Source: Vicugna pacos
Lineage: Eukaryota > Chordata > Mammalia > Artiodactyla > Camelidae
Assembly (NCBI RefSeq): GCF_048564905.1
Contig: NC_132989.1
Coordinates: 109,532,257 to 109,596,256 of the forward strand
Length of the DNA: 64,000 bases
Direction: 5' to 3'
Shown here: one piece after another, positions 10,846 through 22,692 of the stretch
Numbering within the stretch: position 1 is the stretch's first letter
Layout: every line of letters begins with the position of its first letter
Made by a program: the position numbers and the translations under genes
Notes under the pieces: generated by a model
What the model was told of the DNA's origin: nothing
Databases searched by the model: none
The model's input: only the letters and a program-made list of their open reading frames with translations

Positions 10846-12530
10846 CAGGCCACTTCTCACGCCTGGACACAAGGTCAGGACCAGATAAAAATAGGGGTCA
10901 TTTGGTGAAAGCCCAAAGAACTCTGTTGCAGCTCCTTAAAGCCTTCTGGCCAAAGTCAAGATTGGCCCTGGAGACCACGTCAAGCTAATGCTACAGGGAG
11001 GACTGAATTGGTCCCAGCTTTGCACAAAGTGGAAGCACACAGGGAGAAGATTATAGAGGGCTAAGTAGAACCTATAAATATTTGACCTCAGACTCTCAGA
11101 GTTCAACCCATTTGGCACCTTTTTTTGTGTAGTCTTGCCTAGATGACACCCCAGCAGTCTGCTGCAGTTACACCTTTGTAAGATAAATATTTAAAAAGCC
11201 AAGCCATGAGAACACCTTTGGATGTCTATACATTACCAGAAATAAATACCTGCTCAAGCACATGAACAGGAGAGTGGAGACAAGTTTAACCAGTAAACTT
11301 AGAGTTATCCTACCAAAATGTGATAGCCTCTTTTCTTCTGTTTTATTCTCAGGACCTTATAACATGAATTTTCCTTTGCTATTCTATTGTTCCCCAGGTC
11401 TACGTATAGCTTTTATAACTATAAGACTTGTCCACATAATGACTTGAACCAGTAGTAAGCTATTTGAGCAACCAATAAGAAAGTCTTGTTAGATTTCCAA
11501 TGTCAAAGTATACATGCACTGCAATAAAAAGAAAGTAAGTATGTCATGAAAGGAAATGAAAATATGGCCATTTTCCTAAAAGCGTAAAAGCAAATCTGGC
11601 TCCCAAAAAAGTTGAAATTGACTTGGCTGAGACTCGGATGAGCACAGCCTGAGACAATAAAACAGTTACAGAGTCTGAGTTCAAGTGGTCATTCCTCCAT
11701 AGTTTCCAGGGAAGATCATTTCAGCTGGTATTCATCGTTCAGCAGAAGTCTGCAACAGGGCATAAGGCTAGCGGACGGGAGACATGGAAAATTACTGTGG
11801 CTAAGGGAGCCCAAGTGGAAAAATAACCTTCACATAAATGCATGTGGAAGCTGGTAACCGAGACCTTATCTTACAGGAATGTGGGCCCTTCAATTGGCCA
11901 GGTTCGAGCCATCCTGGGGCCTGATCCACTTGGCTCTGTAAATACTGAACAGTTAAAGTTCAGACAGGATAAAAACAATCACCACAGGAATGTTCGAAAG
12001 ATTTTAAAATACAGAAATGGCCATGTTACTAGAGAAAACCCTTCATGGAAAGCCTAAAGCCAGAGTCTAGTGCCCTTTTACGTGTATCTCATTACAGATC
12101 TCTTCATTTTCTGCATCCCAGGAGGTTTTACACACATTCTTTCACCTGGATTTAAAAATGGAGAGTTCATTGACAAACAAGTGCCCTCATCCCCAGTACA
12201 AATACTAAAAAAGAAAAAAAAAAAGCCACAGTGTTAAAGAAGGCACCACATAGGATCTACAAAACCAACTTCAATTCTTGGATGACTTAAGTATTAGTGA
12301 AAATACATATCAGTATACATTACAGTCACATCAATAGTCATTGTGTTCAAGGCAAACTAAATTCAGTAGCAGCTAACAGTAGGACAGTGAAGTATACATT
12401 CAAAAACTGCTGATTCATTCTATCCATTTCGTGTTCACATTTCCTTTATAAAAATTTTCATTAAAAATGTGTGCTGGTGGTAAGCATTTATAATGTGTTG
12501 TTGCTCACTGGTATTTTCAGCACTTACTCT
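10846..12530. other. Unannotated intronic stretch
   Basis: No gene, RNA or confidently named repeat is seen. Open frames of 60-71 codons show no family motifs. A short A-rich tract lies at 12206-12225. Confidence 0.5.
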
Positions 12531-12534
12531 AATC

Positions 12535-12775
12535 TAGGCTCTAGAGAGCAGAATGCTCTGTAGAAACAACGGACATTCTGGTTTCAGATTCTGGTATAGA
12601 AACTCTTAGCTGCGTGAGCTCAGGCAACCTACTTCCACTTCTTATTCTAAGTTTATTCATCTGTAGAATGCAGGTACCACTGCCTACTTCAGTTGTGGCT
12701 AAGATGAAGAAATGCAATGTTTATACAGCATTCAGTGAGGTGGCAAACTACTCCAATAAATGTAAATGCTCCTCT
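12535..12775 (+). mobile_element. MIR SINE
   Basis: Order and content fit MIR: TTTCAGATTCTGGTATAGAA, GCGTGAGCTCAGGCAACCTA, TTTATTCATCTGTAGAATGC, ending AATAAATGTAAATGC. Confidence 0.65.
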
Positions 12776-13114
12776 AGTCCCTCCTCCTCTATCACTGGAA
12801 TAAAACTAATTGGATTAAAAATGGTCTTCTTTCTGAGATTTTTATCATTGCCCACTATATAGTATTGAGAAGGAATACCATGAAAGAGCAAACTAAGTTA
12901 ATTAATTCACTACGTCCACCCCTAGATTCATCCTCAATACTCCCTTTTCAGTGTTCCATTTCTCTATTGCTTTCTAGCATTTTGGCCTCTTTGTCTTCTG
13001 GATTTTAGAATTTGTTGTGGTCTACCATTTGGATTTTGGAGGTAACATTATGAGACAATATGGAAATTGGCAGTTGCCCCTAAGTATTGAGAGAGAACAA
13101 TAAATAAAAGAGAT

Positions 13115-13315
13115 CCTTCAGTTAAGAAGGCTTGGTGTCTGAGGCTTGTGTTTAAGTCCACAGTGGAACATTTATTGGTTCGATTATTCTGAGTCTTACT
13201 TCTCACATTGGAAATGTAGATAATAACGCTTATCCTATTGAAACCATAAGAATTTGGGAGGATCAAATACAATTACTTGTGAAATTTATTTATAAGTGCT
13301 AAAAAATCTTAATCA
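13115..13315 (+). mobile_element. MIR SINE
   Basis: CATTGGAAATGTAGATAATA and GGGAGGATCAAATACAATTA correspond to the MIR 'CTGTAAAATGG..ATAATA' and 'GAGGATTAAAT' blocks. Diverged. 13316-14030 is unannotated. Confidence 0.5.
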
Positions 13316-14039
13316 TTGACACTTTTCTTGTCATCATAAGGTCATATAGCTAAACTGGAATTCTTCTCTTCACAAAGTCATCTCGTTCCCATGAAGTTAA
13401 TCCAACCAAATTTAGTACAGGACTTCCAAAGACTCTGAGCTATCAGAAATGGCAGCAGAGATTTAACTTGTACCACTTAATACCTGAAGATCAGACTAAA
13501 TTTGCGGTTGTTTTGTGACTTGGACCAACAAACATAGTGCAAGTTACCTCTGTCCAGTGAAGTTCCTCAAAATGTGATATGAATCCTCAGTGAATTCTAG
13601 AATTAACCAGGCCACCCCCGGCTCCTGAGTTTTCTGGGGATGTCACTTAGTCATATTTTCACCAGGGGATTGCCAGCTGCACTCACCATAACGCCATCTA
13701 AATCTCTGAGCCTCTCAGTCCATGTCTCAATGTGTGAGGGCAACAGTCATCCATCAGTATCACACAGTAATACACCATTAACATTAAAACAGAAAGAGAG
13801 TTTGGGGGGACTGCATAACAACAAAATAAGTTAAATCAACAATACGATATTTAAACATTTTCAGCAATTCCAAGGCTGCAAAACAACTGAAAATGATTTG
13901 AGGAATAAGATCAGCCAAGAGGAGAGTTCAATTTTCATTAATGTAGGAGTATCTATTCAGGCCTGCCATAGCATAGAGGCAGCATTTGAGACAGTTTTCA
14001 AGGCTGGTTCCAACTAAACTTGGTGAAAACGATTCCTTG

Positions 14040-14290
14040 GCATTGTTTCAAGTTCTTCGTTCTGGAGCCAGACTATCTGGGTTCAATTCATAAGTGACCA
14101 CTTTCCAGCAGTACAACCTTAGGCAAGATCCTTAACCTCTTTATCTCAGTTTCTTCATCTGTAAAATGGGGTAATAATAAAGGTACCTCATTCAAGTATT
14201 GCAAGGATTAAATTGGGAGTAACTAGCATAATTCTAGACATGAAGTATTTACTCATTAATTATTAATTATTAGTATTACTATTACTACCA
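14040..14290 (+). mobile_element. MIR SINE, well preserved
   Basis: Nearly the whole MIR is readable: GCCAGACTATCTGGGTTCAA, AACCTTAGGCAAGATCCTTA, CAGTTTCTTCATCTGTAAAA, TGCAAGGATTAAATTGGGAG, then an AT-rich tail. Confidence 0.85.
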
Positions 14291-14364
14291 TAAGTCATAT
14301 GCAAATGCTCAAAAAATTAACTCTGTACATAACCTTTGTAAGCGTACCCCACTGATACCTTCAA

Positions 14365-14475
14365 TTTGTACTCGATGTGAGACAAGGACTATTATCCTCA
14401 CTTTATAAGTGAAGAGAGTGTATGCTGGGAGAGGTTGAGTTCACATTATCCAACAACTTAGTGGGTTAATTATGA
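14365..14475 (-). mobile_element. MIR-like fragment, minus strand
   Basis: ATTATCCTCACTTTATAAGT followed by GAGAGGTTGAGTTCACATTA is the antisense MIR 'CCCATTTTACAGATGAGG..AGGTTAAGTGACTTG' block in diverged form. Confidence 0.5.
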
Positions 14476-14824
14476 TCTCTAACACCTCCTCTCCTCCCAC
14501 TTCTACCCTCCTGCCTCTCCAGAGTTTAAATTTTAAACTTCCTTAGAAACAGAAAGGAATGAAGTAATTGTTGCAGGTGAGTGTTAGAACAGAGAATAAG
14601 CTCTAAACAAGCCAAAACCCCTTGTTTGAAAGACAGGGTAGACAACTATGTTGTCATTTTCAAGTGAACCATGCAGCCAAGTTATTGTGTTATTGGACAG
14701 AACTTTCTATCTGTAAAGTTTCATACAGAATTGAACCAAATAAGCCCATTACAAAGGGGACAGCAAGTTATAAAGATACTTTTTAAAAACCAATCTAAGA
14801 GTGGCGAAATGGGTGAAGAGTACA

Positions 14825-15118
14825 AACTTCCAGTGATAAAATAAAGCATGGGGATGTAATGTACAGCATAGGGATGACAGTTAATAATACTGTGGTGTAT
14901 ATTTGAAAGTTGCTAAGAGAATAAATCTTAAAAGTTCTCATCACAGATGAAAAATGTATAACAATATATGAGAACGAAGGTTAACTAGACTTATTATGGT
15001 GATCATTTTGCAATGTGTACTATTGAATCATTATGTGATACATCTGAAATGAATATAATGTTATATGTCAATTATATACCTCATATACAACTCATAGATG
15101 CAAAAAAACTAAGAAAAA
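14825..15118 (+). mobile_element. L1 3'UTR end (L1M-type)
   Basis: Classic 3'UTR text: GGGGATGTAATGTACAGCAT, ATATTTGAAAGTTGCTAAGA, GGTTAACTAGACTTATTATG, ATAATGTTATATGTCAATTA, then a short A-rich tail. Confidence 0.88.
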
Positions 15119-15654
15119 AATAAGATAGTTTTCATATCATGGGGGTCTGTACCAAAGGAGGGCATCAATTGATGTATGAGTGTAGGAATATATGTATATG
15201 CATAGTAATATACATGAGGGCTTAATGAAAAGAAAGCAACAAAAAGAGCAAATTACTTTCCAAAGTCAAACATCCACATAAGGAAATTTGTCCAGATTGT
15301 GGTAAAAACTATCTGACCCATATTAGCTTTGCATATCCCTCGGTCCATGCAAAGTGTTGATTATCAGAGTGAGTCAACACCCCAGATGGGAAAAGAATAA
15401 GGCAAATGTAAGACCGCAGGAGTTCAAAGATCTGCACTGAGCTTATTAGCTTCCAGTATCTTTTGCTCTGCCATTGCCCTGGGTCCATCCAAAGGCAAGG
15501 GGGCAGTAGGACCAGACGTTCTATCACACAACCACGGCACAGCTGGGTGCACGTGCTCTCCTTCTGCCAGTGAAGTGTGGGAGGGGATTTACTTCCCCAT
15601 GATTACACAAGATTCTCTCTGTCTGGAAACCATTGACTCAGGAGCATCTCAAAG

Positions 15655-16125
15655 ATGCCATTAATTCACTGTTGATGGACATTTGGATGGTTTTCACTTT
15701 TGGACTGTTAAAGCTGTTACGAATACTAGTATACAAGTGTCCAACAACAGATAAACGGATGAACAATTTGTGGGACAATGAAATACTACTCAGGAGTAAA
15801 AGGAATAAATTATTGACACACAGTGACATGGATGAATCTCAACATGATCACACTGAATGAAAGATGCTGACAAAAGACAAGTAAATACTACGGAATTCCA
15901 TCTAAGCAAATAAACTGTCACTTGGGGATGGTGAGTTGGGCAGGGGCAGGAAGGAGGGATTACAAAATAATGAACTTTTGAGGGTGATAGAATGTGTCCA
16001 CTATATTGACTGTCTCATGGCTTCATGGCTGAATACATAGGTAAACTTATCAAATTACACACTTGAAATATGTTTAGTTTATTGTATCAATTATTCTTTA
16101 ATAAAGCATTTTTTAAATGTAAAAA
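15655..16125. mobile_element. Older L1 3' end with inverted 5' part
   Basis: Positions 15655-15735 read as L1 ORF2 in antisense (CTGTTGATGGACATTTGGAT); from 15736 the same region continues in sense (GTGTCCAACAACAGATAAAC, GAAATACTACTCAGGAGTAA) to TTTAATAAAGCATTTTTTAA and an A tail. About 13 bp of L1 sequence around GTCCATCAACAG occurs in both parts. No clear target duplication remains. Confidence 0.65.
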
Positions 16126-18445
16126 AAAACCCTACCATATTTCATTAAGGCATCAAGATACTTACACATCTCTGATGTGCTAACATCCAGTCTCCCAAGC
16201 AAATGTCAAACTGAAGTCATCTTGAGATTAAGAGTGTGTTTCCTTAAAAAAGGAAGCATTACTCAAGTAGCCAAAAGTGATGATTAAGTGCTTGCACTCT
16301 CTCTATCTCTCTCTCTCTGTGATGTGGCAGGAAAGGAGTTTTCTACCATTTTAACATCACTGCCATATTATTTCCCACGTGAGGACAATAATACAACTAT
16401 TCTTTAGCCCCTTGCTCCAAATCATCATCAATAGCAAAATCTCAATGAGGATGGATTTGAAAAGGAAAACTCCAGGCAGGTTACTGTGACCAGACAAGCT
16501 CACCATCCTTTTTGATGACTGAAAGTATAAATTGTCAAAATAATGTCTAATTCAAAATAATTAAGTTTGGTTTTATAAAGGAGGAAAGCATTGGATCAGA
16601 CACACATCCAAGCACTAATTTGGACAAAATTCCTTGTATTTGCTAGGTCTTGACATGGCCTCAGATCAAACCCAAGTAGCCACCTCTACAGCCAAGACAC
16701 AGACCATCCTCACAGAGATGATCACTGTTTCCAGCCAAGAGACACTTGAAGCACATCATGTCAACTGGGCGTGTGGGGACTACTTCCTCTTCCTTGACCA
16801 CACCAGTCTTCATCTTTATCAATCTTATACTGTGGAGAAGCAAATGTTTCCTTCAAACTCTTTAAGCTCAGCCTTCAATTCTTGCTTGATCCAGGAAAAG
16901 AAAGCATAGTTCAAAGTTCCATACTTAATATGTCAAAGAAGTTAAACCCAGCATCCACCCACCTTTCCAACCTGGATGCAATATAAGAGGTAAAGAATAT
17001 AAAGAGGAGGACAATAAGGTCTTCCTGTGTTGTTCCACCCAAGATCAGCTGCTCCACGCAAGACCTTCCTATACAGTGGCCTCTCCTGTGAGGAAGCCAG
17101 GGTGAGATTCTGACCGACAAATACAATTATTATACAGATGACAAGGTGATTCCTGGCTAAATTTCTCAGCTTTTAAAAAATCAGAATTCATGCAAATCTC
17201 TAGCTAGACTTAGCTGGTTCCTTTCTCCTAAAATATGGCAGCAAGAGGGGACCCAAGATGAGGTTGGCCCGATCAATAATTCAAACACAGAGAGAAAGAA
17301 GCCATTCCATGAGGAAGCCTGAAGACTGGGACCCTTGCTGCTGGAGAGAGTTCATTTCGATTTATTAAACTCGAGCTGTCTTTGCATGGTTCATAAAAAA
17401 TTATTATGTGAAAAATGTGGCTGCTCGCTGCATCATTCATCACAGACCCTCTTAAACAAATAACTGTTGAACACATAAAAGGGTTCATGCATTAAGTGGG
17501 GAAAAGCAAATGAAATCTGTTAAACAAATTAGAATTGAAATGAGTAAAATGGTACTCTGATCAAAAGAGGAAAAGATACTCAGAGTTTTGCACTTCATGT
17601 ATGAAAGAAAGATGCAACTGTTCTTTTCTTTTAAAGTAAAATCATAAAATCAATTGAACAGGTGGGCATGCCACCATTATGGGATAGAAAAACACTAGGA
17701 GACTGGGGTGTGTTAGATGAGGACCAGAAGGAGGCTCTGACATCTCTCCGAGGACATCCACACACCCCACACATCCTACACGGAATCCTGTCGAAGTCTG
17801 TCTTGTTCTAGGTTCACAAAGGCTCACTTGGTTTGCTCTAGAGTAAACCACATTTTCTTTCATGGAGAACCATCTGGAAGGCTTAGCTAGTCCCCCACCA
17901 TTTGAGGGTTTGAGTTTAGATAAAGAAGAGTAGGTGTCACAGATCATAAATTTTTACCTTCTAAACAGCCCCCAGTTGTGGTCATGTCAACCACCCTGAG
18001 CTCTTCTGAATCAGAAATGAAGGGCTGGGCAGGACTGTCTCTCTTTAGCTTTGAGTTGAATAGGTGCACAAGCCCTGATACCTGTGACTCTCAGGGGCCT
18101 GACAGCACCGAAATGGGCTGCACGTGGTACCCTTGGAGGATCACACCCTCCCGCCACTTTCGACATGGATTTGAGTATTTTCCTTTTTTATTTTTGCAAC
18201 AAACAGAAAGCACTGGAGAAACATAAAAACTCATCTTCATGTTAATTTTTCCATTCAGCATGAAAGTAACCTGGAGAAGTGGGACGAGGGCACCGGGCTA
18301 GGGTTGGGGTAGAAGGGCTCTAAAATCCCTTCTAAGCTATAAACTACCAATTATTTTAACTGCTAAGCTTGTTGACATCATGTGTGAGAAGCCAATGCTT
18401 TTTCAAAGCTTCATTGGATCCCCAAATACGCTGGAGGTCATATTT
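16126..18445. other. Unannotated intronic stretch
   Basis: No recognised gene. 16270-16325 has a CT-rich simple tract. 16600-17130 has open frames of 60-91 codons on both strands without a familiar motif. 17330-17540 is A/T-rich, repeat-free and reads like conserved non-coding DNA, but this cannot be tested here. Confidence 0.45.
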
Positions 18446-18450
18446 ACTAA

Positions 18451-18938
18451 TGCATTAGTCAGAGTTCTCCAAGAAATACAACCAATAGGAGATTATACAT
18501 ATCAACAGATTTATTATGAGGAATTGGCTCAATTCTAGAGGCTGAGAGATCCCAAAATCTGAAGTTAGTAAGCTGGAGGCCCAGGAGGACTGGTGGTGTA
18601 GTTCTAGTCTGAGACTGAAGGCCTGAGAACCAGGGGATATGGTGGTGTAAGCTCAAAATCCAAGTTCAAGTCCTCGTCCAAATGCAGGAGAAGACTGACA
18701 TCCCATCTCAAAGACATTCAGGCAGAGAAAGAATCCTTTATGCTCGGCCTTTGATTCTATTCAGGCAGTCCATGGATTGGGTCAGGCCTGCCCAAGTTGA
18801 GTCCACTCAACTGAGTCCACCAACTCAAACATTCATCTCATCCAGAAATACCCTCACACACACGTCCAGGATAATGTTTAACCAAACGTCGGCCACTCTG
18901 TGGCCCAACCAAGTTGATGTGTACAATGAACCATCACA
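18451..18938 (-). mobile_element. Solo LTR fossil (ERVL/MaLR-like), 5-bp target duplication
   Basis: In element orientation it begins TGTGATGGTTCATTGTAC-like and ends TTGGTTGTATTTCTTGGAGAACTCTGACTAATGCA-like text (quoted here only to show TG and CA termini). On the plus strand it runs TGCATTAGTCAG to AACCATCACA and is flanked by ACTAA at 18446-18450 and 18939-18943. A 488-bp body with TG..CA ends and a 5-bp duplication fits an ERVL/MaLR-class solo LTR. I cannot give the exact family. Likely older than artiodactyls. Confidence 0.7.
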
Positions 18939-19538
18939 ACTAAAATGGCAGTGATGGCTGTTAGGAGAGACACTTACTCCCTACTCCTTCTGTTTCCCTG
19001 TCGAAGAATATCCATGCAGCCAGACCCCCTGCCCCTCTGCACTGCCTCCCACGCTCATACCCAGGGGAAGAGGAAAGGGGAATGAACTGACTGCAGAATC
19101 TGGAAGAAGGAGCCGGGTGTGAAAGACTCTGCCCTGTCTGGGCTTCTCCCCTGAATGCATCTTCCTGCAGAGTGGGGGGTGCACCACCCTCAGCTCACAG
19201 CCCCAAAGGAAGGTTCTGGGGGGATTAGCTCAATTCAAGGAGTCCCTAAAACATTAATATATGGTTCATTTTCTGGGAATCCAGAGAAACTGATTATGAT
19301 TTCTAGAAGTAAAATAATCCCCAGAGAGTGTGGAGACTGTGGGGGGCTTGCCTTAAGTGGCTGGAACTCTGGGCGTGTACTGCTACCAGGCTCAAGCCAC
19401 AGGCCTCAGCAGGTGCCAGCTGCTGTGAGACGCTGCAGCTCCACCTGTGAGATGCGCTGCTCCACCAACGGTGCAGGCCTCACTCGTCCTGGTGGTAAGA
19501 CTGAGGACCGGGAGGAGAGCAGACTGGGCCCCTAAGAC

Positions 19539-19981
19539 TGTCAGGGGTTAAACGGTGTCCACCCAAAAGAGCTGTTGAAGTCCTAGGCCCCATCACCCTC
19601 AGAATGCGGAAGGTATTTATATGGAGATGGGGTCACTGAAGACGTAATTAGTTAAGATGAAGTCATACTGAAGTGGAGGGGGCCCCTGATCCGTACAGAA
19701 CAGGAGAGGAGACTGGGAGACACAGACATGCAAGGAGCACACATCGTGATGACAGAGGCAGGGACTGAGATGCTACAGCTGCTGGCTGGCCAAGGAAGCC
19801 CCAAGACTTCAAGGAAGGATTCCCCTCGACAGGTTTCAGAGGGACTGGGCCCCGCCAATACCTTGATTTCTGACGTCTGGCCTCCTGAACTGTGAGACGA
19901 TACATTTGCATTGTGTTAAGCCATTCAGTTCTTGGTACTTTGTTTTGGCAGCCACGGGAAACTATCTACACTAATAGAACA
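19539..19981 (+). mobile_element. MaLR/MLT1-type LTR fossil
   Basis: Recognised by GTCACTGAAGACGTAATTAG, TTAAGATGAAGTCATACTG, the CTCCTGAACTGTGAGACGAT block and a GTTAAGCCATTCAGTTCTTG polyadenylation-end region. Sense orientation, about 440 bp, no internal region. Ancient. Confidence 0.72.
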
Positions 19982-20299
19982 CCAATTGGATGCCAAATCC
20001 CGAACTTCAGGCAAACACTAAGGCAGGCACCAAAGTTCCTTATGATGCTATAAAAGGCCATCCAAGGAAACCAGCCTTTTTGTAAATATCCTAGGATAAG
20101 GGCCCCTGGCCCCTGTCAGGGGCAAGGTGTTTCTATGACCCTCAGCACAGCAGAGGCAGCAGCAGGACCGGGCCAGGCAGAGGCAGCAAAAACAGCAAAA
20201 TTCACCACCATAGCAGCACACTGTCTCCCCTCCACTCCTGGCTCTTGACTGCTCCTATTCACTGCCCTGGTCTACTTCAACAGACACGACTCTGTAAAT

Positions 20300-20530
20300 T
20301 GTTAAGAATAATGACCACTGTTCATTAAGCATTTTCCTATGCCAGGCAGCGATTTAGCAGTCTTTACATAGACTGTACTCCGATGCGTGCAATAACTTGA
20401 GAGAGAAACATTTTTACCTTCCTTTTTTGGACTGAGAGGCTGAGCTCTGTAGGTCCAATAAATCATGGAGCCCGATTCGCAAGCCAGGCCTGCCTGAGTT
20501 CGAACCATCAGCTCAATCCTAGAGATATTT
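20300..20530 (-). mobile_element. MIR SINE, minus strand
   Basis: Antisense MIR blocks in order: TTCATTAAGCATTTTCCTAT, TTTTTTGGACTGAGAGGCTG, CAAGCCAGGCCTGCCTGAGT, TCGAACCATCAGCTC. Between 19990 and 20300, and between 20530 and 21120, I see no recognised feature. Confidence 0.65.
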
Positions 20531-21123
20531 CTGGATGTGAAGAGCCTGATGGATTTTGCAATTTGGAAATTTAAGACTAAATCCCAGGGCCAGAGATAAA
20601 CAACAACAACAAAAATATAAGCCTTCCTCAATAATTATTCATCCATTTGCTTCTCAAAACATGAGAGGTCCTTAATGATCAAAACACAAAATAGCATCCC
20701 CCACTGAAGGATCATTTTCTAATTCTGCCAAGGAAACCGGCCTGGGTAGGGACCCAAACTTTGACTTCTATAGCCCTGACTGTATTTTAAGGTTCAGAGC
20801 ATAAGAGGGAGAGTGCCGGAGGATGGTTTTTATCCTAAATCTATTTTCTAGTGCCACAAATTTTGGAATATTACTTTCTACAAACCCAGCTGAAACACTG
20901 TTTCTGGAAACTATAAACAGGTCGATCTGTAGGCCGATGACTGGCAAGGATCAAGTGTGCAAACTGCTTGCTGAGCTGTGCTCAGGTTTTGCCACAGGTC
21001 ATCATCGCCCTTGAGATACAGTCTGAAGTCAGCCTGCCTGGTGAGACACACTGCCCTGCCCCCATCCACCACCAGCACCATCTACTGCGCGCACTCAGTG
21101 CTGGAATTCCACACTCAGAATAC

Positions 21124-21287
21124 AGCAGCACTTTCGCAAACTTTAATGTGCATACCAGTCCCCCAGAGAACCTGTTAAACTGCAGATCTGGCAGATGTGG
21201 AGAAGCCTGAGATTCTGCATCTCTGACAGGCTTTCAGGGATGCCACGCAGCTGGTCCTGGGTCCCACGTTGAGTGGTCCAGGGCTAG
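21124..21287 (+). mobile_element. MER5-type hAT (Charlie) DNA transposon remnant
   Basis: Matches the MER5A/B layout: CGCAAACTTTAATGTGCATA, CCAGAGAACCTGTTAAACTG, GAGATTCTGCATCTCTGACA, then the inverted end near TCCCACGTTGAGTGG. Non-autonomous, mammal-wide. Confidence 0.75.
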
Positions 21288-21374
21288 ATGACCAGTGTTC
21301 ACAAGCTCCCGGGCACTTTCACACTTAGCCTTCTTCACAAGTGGGCATGACTCTGCCTTCCAATTCCCTCTGGG

Positions 21375-21655
21375 GGCCTCCTCCTCATCATGCAAAGCTT
21401 GCATCAAATATCAGGTCCTCTGTGAAGCCTCTGAAGATTAGCAGGCACGGCAGCTCCTTCCTCTGGGTCCACTGAGTTTTCGAAGTAACACATTAAAAAG
21501 GTCTCCTTAATTTGTTTGTTTTCATCCTAGATGGTGCATCTGGAAGGCAAGCATTTCATTTACCGCGTCTTCTCATCCTTAACATGCTGCGCAGGATCTG
21601 TCCCATTGTAGGTAATGAACTGGGTTTGCTGAATAAATAAAGCCGACTCAGCAGG
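21375..21655 (+). mobile_element. L2 LINE 3' end
   Basis: The L2 3' region is readable: TCCTCTGTGAAGCCTCTGAA, TCATCCTAGATGGTGCATCT, CTGTCCCATTGTAGG and the terminal GGTTTGCTGAATAAATAAA. Confidence 0.65.
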
Positions 21656-21884
21656 CTGTGGTTTCAGGACTTGACGCTTTCCTCAATTTCCAAAATCAGA
21701 TCATTCGTTCTGTCTCCAGTTCTTTCAGTCCCTTGTGCTGTGACTTGTTCAGACTTGTTGATTTGAACTCATTTTAAAGATTCTTTTTAAAAGATGTCAT
21801 CACATTTGTGGGCCACAAGTTTAACTCACAGAGCTCTACTACAAAGAATGAAGTCCAGAGAAAGATGCCTTAGTTCAAGGCACT

Positions 21885-21934
21885 GAGTAGAGGCAATACC
21901 CTGAACCCTCTCACTTCTACAGTGGTTATAATAA
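21885..21934 (+). mobile_element. MIR 5' half, split by an LTR insertion
   Basis: CTTCTACAGTGGTTATAATAA is a MIR 'CATCTGTAAAGTGG.TATAATAA' block that continues at 22570 on the other side of the LTR (ATAATAGCACCTGCCTCATC). Confidence 0.6.
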
Positions 21935-22569
21935 TGAACAAAGCAGGACCCTGTGGGACCTCCCCAGGTACAGACACCCTCCCCCATGTCATGTCCCAGC
22001 CTCTTGTTTGTAGAAAAGCTCCTAGGCTTTCCCTGAGTTCCAAAGAGCAACTTTAATCAGAGAAGTAAGAAAATGCAGAAACAAAGGAAAACAGTCAAGC
22101 AAGACAGAATAATCATAGTTTAGCCATAAAACAAAGTCAAGGACCTTTAGTTCCTCCTCAAGGTCTGTAGACAATATCCTGAGCCATATCCTTGAGTCGT
22201 TTTGCAGATATTAAACCCCCATCAGGTGGGAGAAGTTAACTGCTGACCACATGCACACAGATCTCCAAACTGGTTGGAACCAGAAAGTTGATGATGTTGA
22301 CTCCAGAAATAACACTCAGTTACCTCACCACCAACCTGTCAAAAGAATGTCCATGAACTGATCAGGCAATGTGACACCCTCTCCCTTACCTTACTTTTAA
22401 AAACCCTTCCCTAAAAGCCATTGGAGAGTTCAGGTCTTTTGAGCATGAGCTGCCTATACTTGCTCGGCACCCTGAGATAAATGCTGTACTTTCCTTCACC
22501 ACAACCTGGTGTCAGCAGATTGGCTTTACTGTGCACTGGGCAAGCAGATCCAAGTTTGCTTTGGTAACA
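21935..22569 (+). mobile_element. Solo ERV1-type LTR fossil with 4-bp target duplication
   Basis: A 635-bp segment beginning TGAACAAAGCAGG and ending TTTGGTAACA, flanked by ATAA on both sides (21931-21934 and 22570-22573). The 4-bp duplication, TG..CA termini and the downstream half with GATAAATGCTGTACTTTCC and CCACAACCTGGTGTCAGCAG fit a gammaretrovirus-like ERV1 LTR. There is no internal sequence, so it is a recombined solo LTR. It interrupts a MIR, which joins cleanly when the LTR and one ATAA are removed. Confidence 0.8.
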
Positions 22570-22692
22570 ATAATAGCACCTGCCTCATCAATTCAAGGGT
22601 TAAATGAGTTAATATATGTAAAGCATTTAGAACTGTGACTGACACAGAGAAAGCACTGCAGAAATATTAGCTGTTGCTTATCACTTATGCCT
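22570..22692 (+). mobile_element. MIR 3' half after the LTR insertion
   Basis: TAGCACCTGCCTCATCAATT, GGTTAAATGAGTTAATATAT, TAGAACTGTGACTGACACAG and GAAATATTAGCTGTTG are the consecutive 3' MIR blocks. Confidence 0.8.

Noticed and set aside
16634-17126. Possible processed pseudogene between 16.6 and 17.1 kb
   Set aside because: Open frames on both strands but no recognisable parent protein, A tail or flanking duplication.
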